Positions 7,798-13,859 of a stretch of 13,859 nt of DNA are shown here, piece after piece. The notes under the pieces were generated by a model. That model searched no databases and was not told the origin of the DNA. It saw nothing but the letters and a program-made list of their open reading frames with translations. Every line of letters starts with the position of its first letter. Within the stretch, counting starts at the first letter, position 1. The stretch covers positions 1 through 13,859 of the forward strand of contig NZ_CAMPHN010000113.1 of the NCBI RefSeq assembly GCF_946885885.1, read 5' to 3'. This DNA is from an uncultured Pseudomonas sp. Lineage in GTDB: Bacteria; Pseudomonadota; Gammaproteobacteria; Pseudomonadales; Pseudomonadaceae. The position numbers were made by a program, and so were the translations under genes.

Positions 7798-9771
7798 TTA
7801 CGCGCCAGTTGGGCTCGGGACTAATGGTGATTCATTTCGGCTCAGCAAGTCGCGCAGCTGGTTTTTTTCCTCTGCGCTCAGTTCGCTTTGACGGGCTTTG
7901 TTAAGCAAATGTTCCAGGCTGCGCTCGCGTTGGCGGGCCACTAAAGTAGTTATAGTGTCGAAAAACTGTTGTTCAAGGTTGTCGGCTGAAATCAGCCATT
8001 CCTTTTCTGCCAGGGCCCGGAGTAGACGGCCTTGCTCGGTGCCGTGCCAGCGCGCGATCAGTTGCAGCGAGCGCTGTTTGGGGTTCTTTTGCAGGGCGCC
8101 GAGCAGGGCGACCAGCAACTGTGCGTAGGTGTCGTCTTCGGCGGCGAAGTGACTGACATCCGCCACATTCGCCGCCAATTCGGGGTGGTGCAGCAACGTG
8201 CGCAAAGCGCTCAAATGCGGCGATTCGACATTGGCCAGGGTGCGCGGCGCGCGCGGTTGGAAGTCGTCGCGGCCCTGCTTGCTCCACTTGCCGCCTTCTT
8301 TTTTCCAGCCGCCTTTGCTTTTGCCCTTGCGTTCGAAGCTGGGGGTGGGCTCGGGATGTTCGTATTCGCTGCGCTGGGGTTCGACGTCGTAATAGGTGCT
8401 GTCGGGGATATCGGCGTAGTCCGGGTAGTCGCTGGGCGTCGGGCTCGCGTGGTGCGCGCTGCGTGCGGCTGGCATCGTCTGGCCCTGGGTTTCGCCGGAC
8501 AGGCCGGTGATTTCGGTCAGGCGTTGGCGCATCAGGGCGCGCAGGTTGTTGCCGGGGATCTTGTCGATCAGCGGCGCGGCCAGGGTCATCAGGTGCGCCT
8601 TGCCTTCCAGCGAGCGTGGATCGGCTTCTTCGCTCAATTGCTGGAAGAAGTAGTCGGCCAGCGGTTGCGCATGCTGATTGATGCGCGCGCGGAAGGCGTC
8701 GGTGCCTTCGCTGCGCACCAGGGTATCCGGGTCTTCGCCTTCGGGTAGGAATAGGAAGCGCGCGCGGCGGCCGTCCTGCAGGCTCGAAAGCGTGGCCTCG
8801 AGGGCGCGCCAGGCGGCATTGCGCCCGGCGGCGTCGCCGTCGAAGCAGAACAGCACGCTGGGGACGATGCGGAACAGGCGCTTGAGGTGTTCTTCGCTGG
8901 TGGCGGTGCCGAGGGTGGCGACGGCGTTGCGCAGGCCTTGTTGGGCCAGGGCGATGACGTCCATATAGCCTTCGACCACCATGATCTCATCGAGATTGCG
9001 GTTGTATTTGCGCGCTTCGAACAGGCCGTACAGCTCCTGGCCTTTATGGAATACCGGGGTTTCCGGCGAGTTCAGGTACTTGGGTTTTTCGTCGCCCAGG
9101 ACCCGGCCACCGAAGGCGATCACCCGGCCGCGGCTGTCGCGGATCGGGAACATGATGCGGTCGCGGAAGCGGTCGTAGCGTTTGCCGCTGTCGGGGTTTT
9201 CCACCAGCAGGCCGGCATCGATCATCGCCTTCTGTTGCAGGCTGTCGCTGGCCAGGTGCTTGTGCAGGTTGTCCCAGCCGGGCGGGGCGAAACCCAGGCC
9301 GAAGTCGCGGGCGATTTCGCCGGACAGGCCGCGGCCTTTCAGGTAATCCACCGCGGCTTTGCGCTGCGCATGGCTTTTCAGGGCTTGCCGGTAGAAGTCG
9401 GCGGCGGCGCTGAGCAGTGGGTAGAGCGGCGAGTCGGTGGGCTGGCGCGGTTTGTTGTTGCGTCCGCCTTCCTCGCGCGGCACGTCCATGCCGGCGCGTT
9501 TGGCCAAATCTTCGACCGCCTGGGGGAAATCCAGTTGGTCGTGATCCATGACGAAGCCCAGGGCGTTGCCGCCGGCGCCACAGCCGAAACAGTAGTAGAA
9601 CTGCTTGTCCGGGCTGACGCTGAACGATGGGGTCTTTTCTTTATGGAAGGGGCAGCAGGCGGTGTAGTTCTTGCCGGCCTTTTTCAGCTGGACGCGTGAA
9701 GACACCACGTCGACGATATCGGTGCGGTTGAGCAGGTCATCGATAAAGGATTGTGGGATCAGGCCAGCCAT
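7798..9771 (-). CDS. dnaG: DNA primase DnaG
   Basis: The 657-residue primase makes RNA primers at the replication fork together with the DnaB helicase. The N-terminal zinc domain has Cys40, His43, Cys61 and Cys64 (CPFHKEKTPSF, YYCFGCGAGG). The core RNA polymerase domain spans about 115-425, with YDRFRDRIMFPI (199-210) and the TOPRIM motifs VVEGYMD (Glu267, Asp271) and FDGDAAG (Asp311, Asp313). Residues about 430-510 form a low-complexity polar linker rich in Pro, Ser, Lys and Gly. The helicase-binding C-terminal domain spans about 515-645. The ribosome site is weak (GAGCG just before CCT ATG). The gene lies downstream of rpsU behind two tandem terminator-like hairpins, so expression probably depends on readthrough. 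No strong promoter is visible in 9772-9827. Confidence 0.98.
   Translation of the reverse strand: MAGLIPQSFIDDLLNRTDIVDVVSSRVQLKKAGKNYTACCPFHKEKTPSFSVSPDKQFYYCFGCGAGGNALGFVMDHDQLDFPQAVEDLAKRAGMDVPREEGGRNNKPRQPTDSPLYPLLSAAADFYRQALKSHAQRKAAVDYLKGRGLSGEIARDFGLGFAPPGWDNLHKHLASDSLQQKAMIDAGLLVENPDSGKRYDRFRDRIMFPIRDSRGRVIAFGGRVLGDEKPKYLNSPETPVFHKGQELYGLFEARKYNRNLDEIMVVEGYMDVIALAQQGLRNAVATLGTATSEEHLKRLFRIVPSVLFCFDGDAAGRNAAWRALEATLSSLQDGRRARFLFLPEGEDPDTLVRSEGTDAFRARINQHAQPLADYFFQQLSEEADPRSLEGKAHLMTLAAPLIDKIPGNNLRALMRQRLTEITGLSGETQGQTMPAARSAHHASPTPSDYPDYADIPDSTYYDVEPQRSEYEHPEPTPSFERKGKSKGGWKKEGGKWSKQGRDDFQPRAPRTLANVESPHLSALRTLLHHPELAANVADVSHFAAEDDTYAQLLVALLGALQKNPKQRSLQLIARWHGTEQGRLLRALAEKEWLISADNLEQQFFDTITTLVARQRERSLEHLLNKARQSELSAEEKNQLRDLLSRNESPLVPSPTGA
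7949..7976 (-). promoter_or_regulatory. Candidate internal rpoD promoter inside dnaG
   Basis: Within dnaG codons 599-608 the minus strand reads TTGAAC (7971-7976), a 16-bp AT-rich spacer, then TATAAC (7949-7954, five of six). The -35 side also contains CTTGAA, the -35 core of sigma-32 promoters, but the downstream half fits sigma-32 poorly. dnaG codons 606-610 here are ACT ATA ACT ACT TTA, including two of the rarest codons in GC-rich Pseudomonas genes. E. coli is known to have a heat-shock rpoD promoter inside dnaG. The start would lie about 210 bases before rpoD. Confidence 0.5.
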
Positions 9772-9819
9772 AGGCGCTCAGAATACTGTTATGCGGAGTG
9801 GCGGGGCAGCAGCGTGCAG

Positions 9820-9863
9820 AAACTAAAAGACTCCGATCACTACCCGTGGGTAGCGCGGAGTCT
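9820..9863 (-). terminator. Second terminator-like hairpin between rpsU and dnaG
   Basis: On the minus strand AGACTCCG (9863-9856) pairs with CGGAGTCT (9835-9828), and an inner stem CTACCC/GGGTAG (9853-9848, 9845-9840) extends the hairpin. The stem runs into TTTTAGTTT. This fits a Rho-independent terminator about 55 bases before the dnaG start. Confidence 0.75.
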
Positions 9864-9889
9864 AAAAGCGAAGCCCGGCGAGGCCGGGC
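9864..9889 (-). terminator. First terminator-like hairpin after rpsU
   Basis: GCCCGGC (9873-9879) and GCCGGGC (9883-9889) form a perfect seven-pair stem with a three-base loop. On the minus strand it is followed by TTCGCTTTT, an interrupted T-run that predicts partial termination. It begins 25 bases after the rpsU stop. Confidence 0.7.
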
Positions 9890-9913
9890 GTTCAGGCGTG
9901 TCGCGAGTACGTA

Positions 9914-10129
9914 TTAGTACAGGCGAACGCTGCGGCGCTGCTCGCGCTGCACTTTCTTGGCGTGACGCTTAACAGCAGCAGCTGCTTTGCGCTTACGCTC
10001 GGAAGTCGGCTTTTCGTAGAATTCGCGGCTGCGAACCTCAGCCAGAACACCGGCTTTTTCACAGGAGCGCTTGAAACGACGCAGAGCTACGTCGAAGGGT
10101 TCGTTCTCTTTAACTTTGACGGCTGGCAT
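9914..10129 (-). CDS. rpsU: 30S ribosomal protein S21
   Basis: The 71-residue product is S21 at full family length, beginning [20 protein letters not shown], with the conserved segment [20 protein letters not shown] and a very basic C-terminal half. S21 binds the 30S subunit near the 3' end of 16S rRNA and helps initiation. The start is preceded by AGAAGG ten bases upstream. It is the first gene of the rpsU-dnaG-rpoD unit and diverges from tsaD. Two hairpins follow the stop codon, consistent with rpsU being made in excess over dnaG. Confidence 0.98.
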   Translation of the reverse strand: MPAVKVKENEPFDVALRRFKRSCEKAGVLAEVRSREFYEKPTSERKRKAAAAVKRHAKKVQREQRRSVRLY

Positions 10130-10213
10130 CCAGGGCGTACCTTCTTTTTTACCGGGGGTGACGTTGCTCCTAGCAAAACGGCGCGGGAGAACGTAGGTTT
10201 TTAAGGGTTGCGG

Positions 10214-10242
10214 ATGTTACCGTCTCATCGCGCGGAATGCAA
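10214..10242 (-). promoter_or_regulatory. Candidate rpsU promoter
   Basis: On the minus strand TTGCAT (10237-10242) is followed by a 17-bp spacer and TAACAT (10214-10219). The -35 matches three and the -10 four of six consensus bases, so the call is tentative. The start would lie about 80 bases before the rpsU ATG. No LexA-type CTGT-N8-ACAG box is present in the 10130-10335 spacer. Confidence 0.4.
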
Positions 10243-10283
10243 AGCCTCTGATCGAAAAGCGCTGGCCGGCTCGCGACGGCGGC

Positions 10284-10289
10284 TATTAT
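10284..10289 (+). promoter_or_regulatory. Candidate -10 box of tsaD
   Basis: TATTAT matches five of six consensus bases and lies 46 bases before the tsaD ATG. No clear -35 box precedes it at 17 bp. It is the only AT-rich stretch close to tsaD, and the candidate rpsU promoter faces the other way about 45 bp to its left. Confidence 0.4.
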
Positions 10290-10335
10290 GATGCGCGCCT
10301 TCTGAAGTTGCACCCTCTCTACTAAGGCACTACCC

Positions 10336-11361
10336 ATGCTGGTTCTGGGATTGGAAACCTCCTGCGACGAAACCGGCGTCGCGCTCTACGACAGCGAGCG
10401 CGGCCTGCTGGCCGATGCGTTGTTCAGTCAGATCGACCTGCACCGCGTTTACGGCGGCGTGGTGCCGGAGCTGGCCTCGCGCGACCACGTCAAGCGCATG
10501 CTGCCGCTGATCCGTCAGGTGTTGGCCGAGGCCGGATGCGCCGCCGACGATATCGATGCCATCGCCTATACCGCGGGGCCCGGCTTGGTCGGCGCGCTGC
10601 TGGTCGGCGCCTCCTGCGCTCAGGCCCTGGCCTTTGCCTGGGGGATTCCGGCGCTGGGCGTGCACCATATGGAGGGGCATTTATTGGCCCCCATGCTAGA
10701 GGAACAACCGCCGGCGTTTCCGTTCGTCGCTTTGTTGGTGTCCGGCGGCCATACCCAGTTGGTGCGGGTCGATGGCATCGGCCAATACCAGTTGCTCGGC
10801 GAGTCGCTCGACGATGCCGCGGGCGAGGCCTTCGACAAGACCGCGAAACTCATGGGCCTGCAATACCCCGGCGGGCCGGAAATCGCCCGGCTTGCGGCAA
10901 AAGGTATGCCCGGCCGCTTCAAATTCCCACGGCCGATGACCGATCGACCGGGCCTGGAATTCAGCTTCAGCGGTCTTAAGACCTTCACCCTCAACACCTG
11001 GCAACAATGCCGCGAGGCGGGCGACGACGGCGAGCAGACGCGCTGCGATATCGCCCTGGCCTTCCAGCAGGCGGTGGTCGAGACGCTGACCATCAAATGC
11101 CGCCGTGCCCTGAAGCAAACCGGTTTGAATAATCTGGTGATCGCCGGTGGCGTCAGCGCCAACAAGGCGCTGCGCGAGTCGTTGGAAAAGATGCTGGCCG
11201 AGTTCAAGGGGCAGGTGTTCTATGCGCGTCCGGCGTTCTGCACCGATAACGGCGCGATGATCGCCTATGCCGGTTGCCAGCGTTTGCTCGCCGGCCAGCA
11301 TGAGGACCTGAGTATCAAGGTGCAGGCGCGCTGGCCCATGGAGCAGCTGCCGGCGATTTAG
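10336..11361 (+). CDS. tsaD: tRNA N6-threonylcarbamoyladenosine synthase subunit TsaD
   Basis: The 341-residue enzyme transfers threonylcarbamoyl from TC-AMP to A37 of tRNAs that read ANN codons, working with TsaB and TsaE, which are not in this window. The start [14 protein letters not shown] is the family N-terminus. Metal ligands are visible as His111 and His115 ([12 protein letters not shown]) and Asp304 (CTDNGAMIA), with SGGHTQLV (136-143) and [11 protein letters not shown] (270-280) forming the nucleotide-binding part of the ASKHA fold. Length is normal. AAGG lies eight bases before the ATG. It diverges from rpsU and converges on plsY with 21 bp between stops; I see no convincing terminator there. 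The tRNA-Ile2 gene in this window has A37 and is an expected substrate. Confidence 0.98.
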   Translation: MLVLGLETSCDETGVALYDSERGLLADALFSQIDLHRVYGGVVPELASRDHVKRMLPLIRQVLAEAGCAADDIDAIAYTAGPGLVGALLVGASCAQALAFAWGIPALGVHHMEGHLLAPMLEEQPPAFPFVALLVSGGHTQLVRVDGIGQYQLLGESLDDAAGEAFDKTAKLMGLQYPGGPEIARLAAKGMPGRFKFPRPMTDRPGLEFSFSGLKTFTLNTWQQCREAGDDGEQTRCDIALAFQQAVVETLTIKCRRALKQTGLNNLVIAGGVSANKALRESLEKMLAEFKGQVFYARPAFCTDNGAMIAYAGCQRLLAGQHEDLSIKVQARWPMEQLPAI

Positions 11362-11382
11362 TCGGAAGCCACAAACTACGGC

Positions 11383-11961
11383 CTAAAAATGCCGCTCACG
11401 GCCGGCGAGCAGGTCGCGGAGATTTCCGCGGTGGCGCCAGACGATCAAACCAGTCAGTACGCTTACCGGCAGCAGCGCGGCGGGTTGTTGCCAGGCCAGC
11501 AGGGGAAGGGTCAGCGGCGTGGCTATTAACGCCGCCAAAGAGCTCGTACGCGTCATATAGAAGGTCAACAGCCAGGCGCAGATGGCCAACAGGGCGGCGG
11601 GCGGGTAGAGTCCCAGCAGCATGCCGGCGGCGGTGGCGACGCCTTTGCCGCCCTTGAAGCGGAAATACACCGGGTAGAGGTGGCCGACCACCGCCGCCAA
11701 GCCCAGCCAGGCTTGTTGCTGTACGCTGAAACCCAACGCGGCGGCGAGCAGAATCGGCACCAGGCCTTTGAGTAGATCGCCGAATAGCGTGAGAATGGCC
11801 AGGCGTTTACCGGCCACCCGCCACATATTGGTCGCGCCCGGATTACCCGAACCGCTGGCGCGCGGGTCCGGTCCGCCGGCCAGACGGCTGAGCAGTATGG
11901 CGAAGGACAACGAGCCGAGCAGGTAGGCGAGAATCGCCAGCAGCCAAAACATGGTATCCAT
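11383..11961 (-). CDS. plsY: Glycerol-3-phosphate acyltransferase PlsY
   Basis: The 192-residue integral membrane enzyme acylates glycerol-3-phosphate from acyl-phosphate, the first step of phospholipid synthesis in the PlsX/PlsY route. The three PlsY motifs are present: [10 protein letters not shown] (36-45), [18 protein letters not shown] (93-110) and [15 protein letters not shown] (175-189). Hydrophobic segments at about 4-25, 52-78, 84-100, 108-135 and 143-174 fit the multi-span topology. Two starts are possible: ATG at 11961 (used here) and ATG at 11952 (residue 4). Neither has a strong ribosome site, and either leaves the first helix intact. The gene diverges from folB and converges on tsaD. 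Confidence 0.96.
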   Translation of the reverse strand: MDTMFWLLAILAYLLGSLSFAILLSRLAGGPDPRASGSGNPGATNMWRVAGKRLAILTLFGDLLKGLVPILLAAALGFSVQQQAWLGLAAVVGHLYPVYFRFKGGKGVATAAGMLLGLYPPAALLAICAWLLTFYMTRTSSLAALIATPLTLPLLAWQQPAALLPVSVLTGLIVWRHRGNLRDLLAGRERHF

Positions 11962-11981
11962 TCCGGGGCAAGGAAGCCTCG

Positions 11982-12010
11982 ATTCTAACTAGGTGCGTCG
12001 GTATTGTCGT
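11982..12010 (-). promoter_or_regulatory. Candidate plsY promoter
   Basis: On the minus strand ACGACA (12005-12010, four of six) is followed by 17 bp and TAGAAT (11982-11987, five of six). The start would lie about 14 bases before the plsY ATG. The -35 side lies next to the folB ribosome site, so divergent transcription of folB must start in the same short interval. Confidence 0.5.
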
Positions 12011-12015
12011 GCCAC

Positions 12016-12021
12016 GGAGAG
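12016..12021 (+). promoter_or_regulatory. Ribosome binding site that sets the folB start
   Basis: GGAGAG ends five bases before TTG at 12027. It lies inside the longer frame that would start with GTG at 12009, which argues against that earlier start. Confidence 0.75.
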
Positions 12022-12026
12022 CGTGC

Positions 12027-12383
12027 TTGGACACAGTCTTTATCGAAGGTCTGGAGGTCGATACGGTAATCGGCGCCTATGATTGGGAGCGGACCATCCG
12101 CCAATGCCTGCGTTTGGATCTGGCATTGGGCTGGGACAACCGCCCGGCGGCGGCTGACGACGACCTGAGCAAGGCGCTGGATTACGCCTCCGTGTCCTCG
12201 CGGGTCCAGGCATTCGCCAGCGAGTCGCAGTTCATCTTGGTGGAAACCTTCGCCGAGCGTTTGGCTGAGCTGTTGATGCGCGAATTCCAGATTCCCTGGT
12301 TGCGCCTGAAGTTGACCAAGCCCGGTGCCGTGCCGGCGGCCAGTGGCGGTGTCGGCGTGGAGATCGAGCGCGGATGTCGTTAA
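12027..12383 (+). CDS. folB: Dihydroneopterin aldolase FolB (TTG start)
   Basis: With the TTG start at 12027 the protein is 118 residues and begins MDTVFIEGLEVDTVIG, which aligns end to end with E. coli FolB (MDIVFIEQL). A GTG at 12009 would add six residues not found in the family. FolB cleaves dihydroneopterin to 6-hydroxymethyl-dihydropterin and glycolaldehyde in folate synthesis. Family residues are present: YDWE with Glu21, DYASV with Tyr53, VETFAERLAE with Glu73, and LTKPGAVPAA with catalytic Lys98. The TAA stop overlaps the folK start by 10 bp, so the two genes are probably translated together. It diverges from plsY across 65 bp. Confidence 0.95.
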   Translation: MDTVFIEGLEVDTVIGAYDWERTIRQCLRLDLALGWDNRPAAADDDLSKALDYASVSSRVQAFASESQFILVETFAERLAELLMREFQIPWLRLKLTKPGAVPAASGGVGVEIERGCR

Positions 12384-12910
12384 CCCGAGTCGTACTGGGC
12401 CTTGGCAGCAATATCGACCGAGAGCGCCACTTGCGTGCCGGACTCGAGGCGCTGTCGGGTTTTCTCACCGAGATGCGCTGCTCGCCGGTGTTCGAAAGCC
12501 AGGCGGTGGGCATCAAGAGTGGGCCCTTTCTCAATCTGGCGGTGTCGGGTTACAGCGAGCTGCCGCTGGGCGAGCTCGACCGCCGCTTGAAATTCATCGA
12601 GGCGGACAACGGCCGTTACGCCCCCGATCGCAAAGGCTTGCCGCTGGATATCGACGTGCTGCTGTATGGCGATCTGCTCGGCAACTTCGATGGGCTGATC
12701 CTGCCGCGGGCGGAAATCCTGAAGAACGCCTTCGTGCTCTGGCCCTTGGCGTTGTTGCTCCCGGACAGTCTGCACCCCGGCGAGCAACGGCGCTTCGACG
12801 AGCTCTGGCAGGCGGCGCGGATCGAGCAGCAGCTGTGGCCGGTGGCCTTTCAGTGGCGGCAGGGCGAGCTAACGCCGGCCGCGCTCATTCAAGCCTTTCC
12901 TCCGGTGTAG
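12374..12910 (+). CDS. folK: FolK-like protein (HPPK family) with altered active site
   Basis: The 178-residue protein belongs to the HPPK family, which pyrophosphorylates 6-hydroxymethyl-dihydropterin, the next step after FolB. It starts with LGLGSNID (8-15), has FLNLAVSGY in the substrate region and keeps LDIDVLLYG with the two Mg-binding aspartates. Compared with E. coli HPPK, the segment before this motif is two residues shorter and reads RKGLP where E. coli has WGPRT, losing Trp89 and Arg92. Later, LPRAEILKNAFVLWPL replaces VPHYDMKNRGFMLWPL, losing His115, Tyr116 and Arg121. These residues contact ATP in HPPK. P. aeruginosa has a similar second FolK-like gene in this position (PA0583) besides its canonical folK near pcnB. 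Overlap with folB suggests coupling. Family is sure; HPPK activity is doubtful. Confidence 0.8.
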   Translation: MSLTRVVLGLGSNIDRERHLRAGLEALSGFLTEMRCSPVFESQAVGIKSGPFLNLAVSGYSELPLGELDRRLKFIEADNGRYAPDRKGLPLDIDVLLYGDLLGNFDGLILPRAEILKNAFVLWPLALLLPDSLHPGEQRRFDELWQAARIEQQLWPVAFQWRQGELTPAALIQAFPPV

Positions 12911-12942
12911 GGCGGATGTGCCGTAAGCTTGTCCTCCGTTCA

Positions 12943-12984
12943 GGTAGCCCATGGTGGACAAGGCTTCGCCATGTCCACCCTACC
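12943..12984. repeat. REP-like extragenic palindrome
   Basis: GGTGGACA (12953-12960) and TGTCCACC (12972-12979) form a perfect eight-pair stem, and GGC/GCC around TTC continues the hairpin after one A-A mismatch. Flanking GTAG and CTAC can pair across a bulge. It lies between the convergent folK-like and cca genes and has no T-run. The form (TAGGGTGGAC arms with a GC hairpin) resembles Pseudomonas repetitive extragenic palindromes, but copy number cannot be judged here. Confidence 0.6.
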
Positions 12985-13005
12985 TTTGCGGCCTCTGCGC
13001 GATGG

Positions 13006-13859
13006 CTACATTTCCGTCGTCTTTTTATAGGACTTGAGTGCCTTCAGGCGTTCCAGGCGTAGCGCCTCGCCCAGTTGCGGGCCTTTGAATCCTTGCTCCA
13101 GCAGCGGCTGCACCGCCACGGCGCGGGCCGCTTGCATGGCACCGCGCAGGTAGTCGGCCTGCGGGTAGGCGCGGTGTTCGAGCCCCTTGCGACCCCGCGC
13201 ATCCATTTCGCAGGCCGCGATGAATTCCTCGAAGCGCTGCGGGCGGCGAAACACATCGAAGTGCTGCAACAACTCCAGCAGGGTCGAGGCTTTCAATTCC
13301 TGCGCGCGGTGGCCGTGGCTGTGGTATTCGCCGACCAGCAGGGCCAGTTCCTGGCATTCTCTGGGCGCCTTGCAGCGTTGGTTGATTGCTTCGATCAGCT
13401 TCAAGCCGCGCCGTTCATGATCGATATGCCGCGGCCAGTCCGCTTCCGGAGTCAGGCCCTTGCCGACATCGTGCAACAGGCAGGCCCAGCGTACTGCCAG
13501 CGATTGCCGGTGTTCGGCGCATTGGCGCAGCACGTCGAGCACATGCACGCCGGTGTCGATTTCCGGGTGATGGGCGGGCGGCTGCGGGACGCCGAACAGG
13601 GCGTCGACTTCCGGCAGCAGGACCTCGAGCGCGCCGCAATCGTGTAGCACCTGGATGAATACGTCGGGGCGCGACTCCAGCAGCGCGCGGGAGATTTCCT
13701 TCCAGCTGCGCTCGGGCGTCAGGGCATCCAGTTCGCCGGACTCGCTGAGTTGGCGCATCAAGGCCAGGGTCTCGGGCGCGACGCTGAAACCCAGGGGCGC
13801 ATAGCGGGCGGCGAAGCGGGCGACGCGCAGCACGCGCATGGGGTCCTCGGCGAATGCCG
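13006..13859 (-). CDS. cca: Multifunctional CCA-adding tRNA nucleotidyltransferase, C-terminal part (5' end outside window)
   Basis: The frame is open to the right edge and ends with TAG at 13006, giving about 284 residues of a protein usually near 410. The visible part starts [24 protein letters not shown], the conserved neck segment of class II CCA enzymes, followed by [31 protein letters not shown]. An HD domain is present, with [10 protein letters not shown] and [18 protein letters not shown], as in E. coli Cca, where it gives phosphodiesterase and phosphatase activity. The C-terminus ends in a basic segment after [16 protein letters not shown]. The catalytic nucleotidyltransferase motifs lie outside. 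Cca builds or repairs the 3' CCA of tRNAs. It converges on the folK-like gene with 95 bp between stops. Confidence 0.97.
   Translation of the reverse strand, partial: AFAEDPMRVLRVARFAARYAPLGFSVAPETLALMRQLSESGELDALTPERSWKEISRALLESRPDVFIQVLHDCGALEVLLPEVDALFGVPQPPAHHPEIDTGVHVLDVLRQCAEHRQSLAVRWACLLHDVGKGLTPEADWPRHIDHERRGLKLIEAINQRCKAPRECQELALLVGEYHSHGHRAQELKASTLLELLQHFDVFRRPQRFEEFIAACEMDARGRKGLEHRAYPQADYLRGAMQAARAVAVQPLLEQGFKGPQLGEALRLERLKALKSYKKTTEM

Noticed and set aside
7949..7977. Sigma-32 promoter inside dnaG
   Set aside because: CTTGAA is present, but no good CCCCATNT-like half lies 13-15 bases downstream. I call only a sigma-70-like candidate.
11362..11382. Terminator between convergent tsaD and plsY
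   Set aside because: Only a four-pair CGGC/GCCG stem around an A-rich loop is present, too weak to call.
12325..13062. 245-codon plus-strand frame across folK-like and the REP-like palindrome
   Set aside because: It is out of frame with folK, Arg/Ala-rich, and crosses the intergenic repeat into the antisense of cca.

Overview
The window is a stretch of Pseudomonas-type chromosome. Its core is the macromolecular-synthesis gene set rpsU-dnaG-rpoD on the minus strand. A large c-di-GMP signalling gene of the RmcA type follows rpoD, and tsaD, plsY, folB, a folK-like gene and cca lie on the other side. The gene order, the GC-rich third codon positions and the protein sequences all fit Pseudomonas; I cannot name the species from sequence alone.

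Left part (1-1960). The 5' end of a NERD-domain gene runs off the left edge on the minus strand. It is divergent from a calcineurin-like metallophosphoesterase gene across a 336-bp spacer with two hairpins. A convergent small lipoprotein gene with a single Ig-like domain follows. This block abuts the 3' end of a tRNA gene and looks like accessory sequence, although no integrase or duplicated tRNA end is visible. The 1736-1960 spacer holds the tRNA terminator and nothing else I can support.

Middle (1961-10129, all minus strand). The order of transcription is rpsU (S21), dnaG (primase), rpoD (sigma-70), rmcA (periplasmic sensor, four PAS, GGDEF and EAL), then a tRNA with anticodon CAT that is tRNA-Ile2, not tRNA-Met. 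Hairpin terminators follow rpsU (two in tandem), rpoD and the tRNA. Promoter-like sites precede rpsU, rpoD and the tRNA. A further candidate lies inside the 3' end of dnaG, where it coincides with a cluster of rare codons. The -10 box of the tRNA promoter contains the rmcA stop codon.

Right part (10130-13859). rpsU and tsaD diverge from a 206-bp spacer. tsaD converges on plsY, and plsY diverges from a folB-folK pair that overlaps by 10 bp. folK converges on cca, which runs off the right edge, across a spacer containing a REP-like palindrome.

Functionally the block links translation (S21, tRNA-Ile2, t6A37 synthesis by TsaD, CCA repair), replication initiation (primase), transcription initiation (RpoD), phospholipid synthesis (PlsY) and folate synthesis (FolB, FolK-like). 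TsaD would modify A37 of the tRNA-Ile2 encoded here, and Cca maintains its 3' end. I see no complete undescribed system. The best leads are the FolK-like protein, which lacks several ATP-site residues of the family, the promoter-like site inside dnaG, and the tandem hairpins between rpsU and dnaG.
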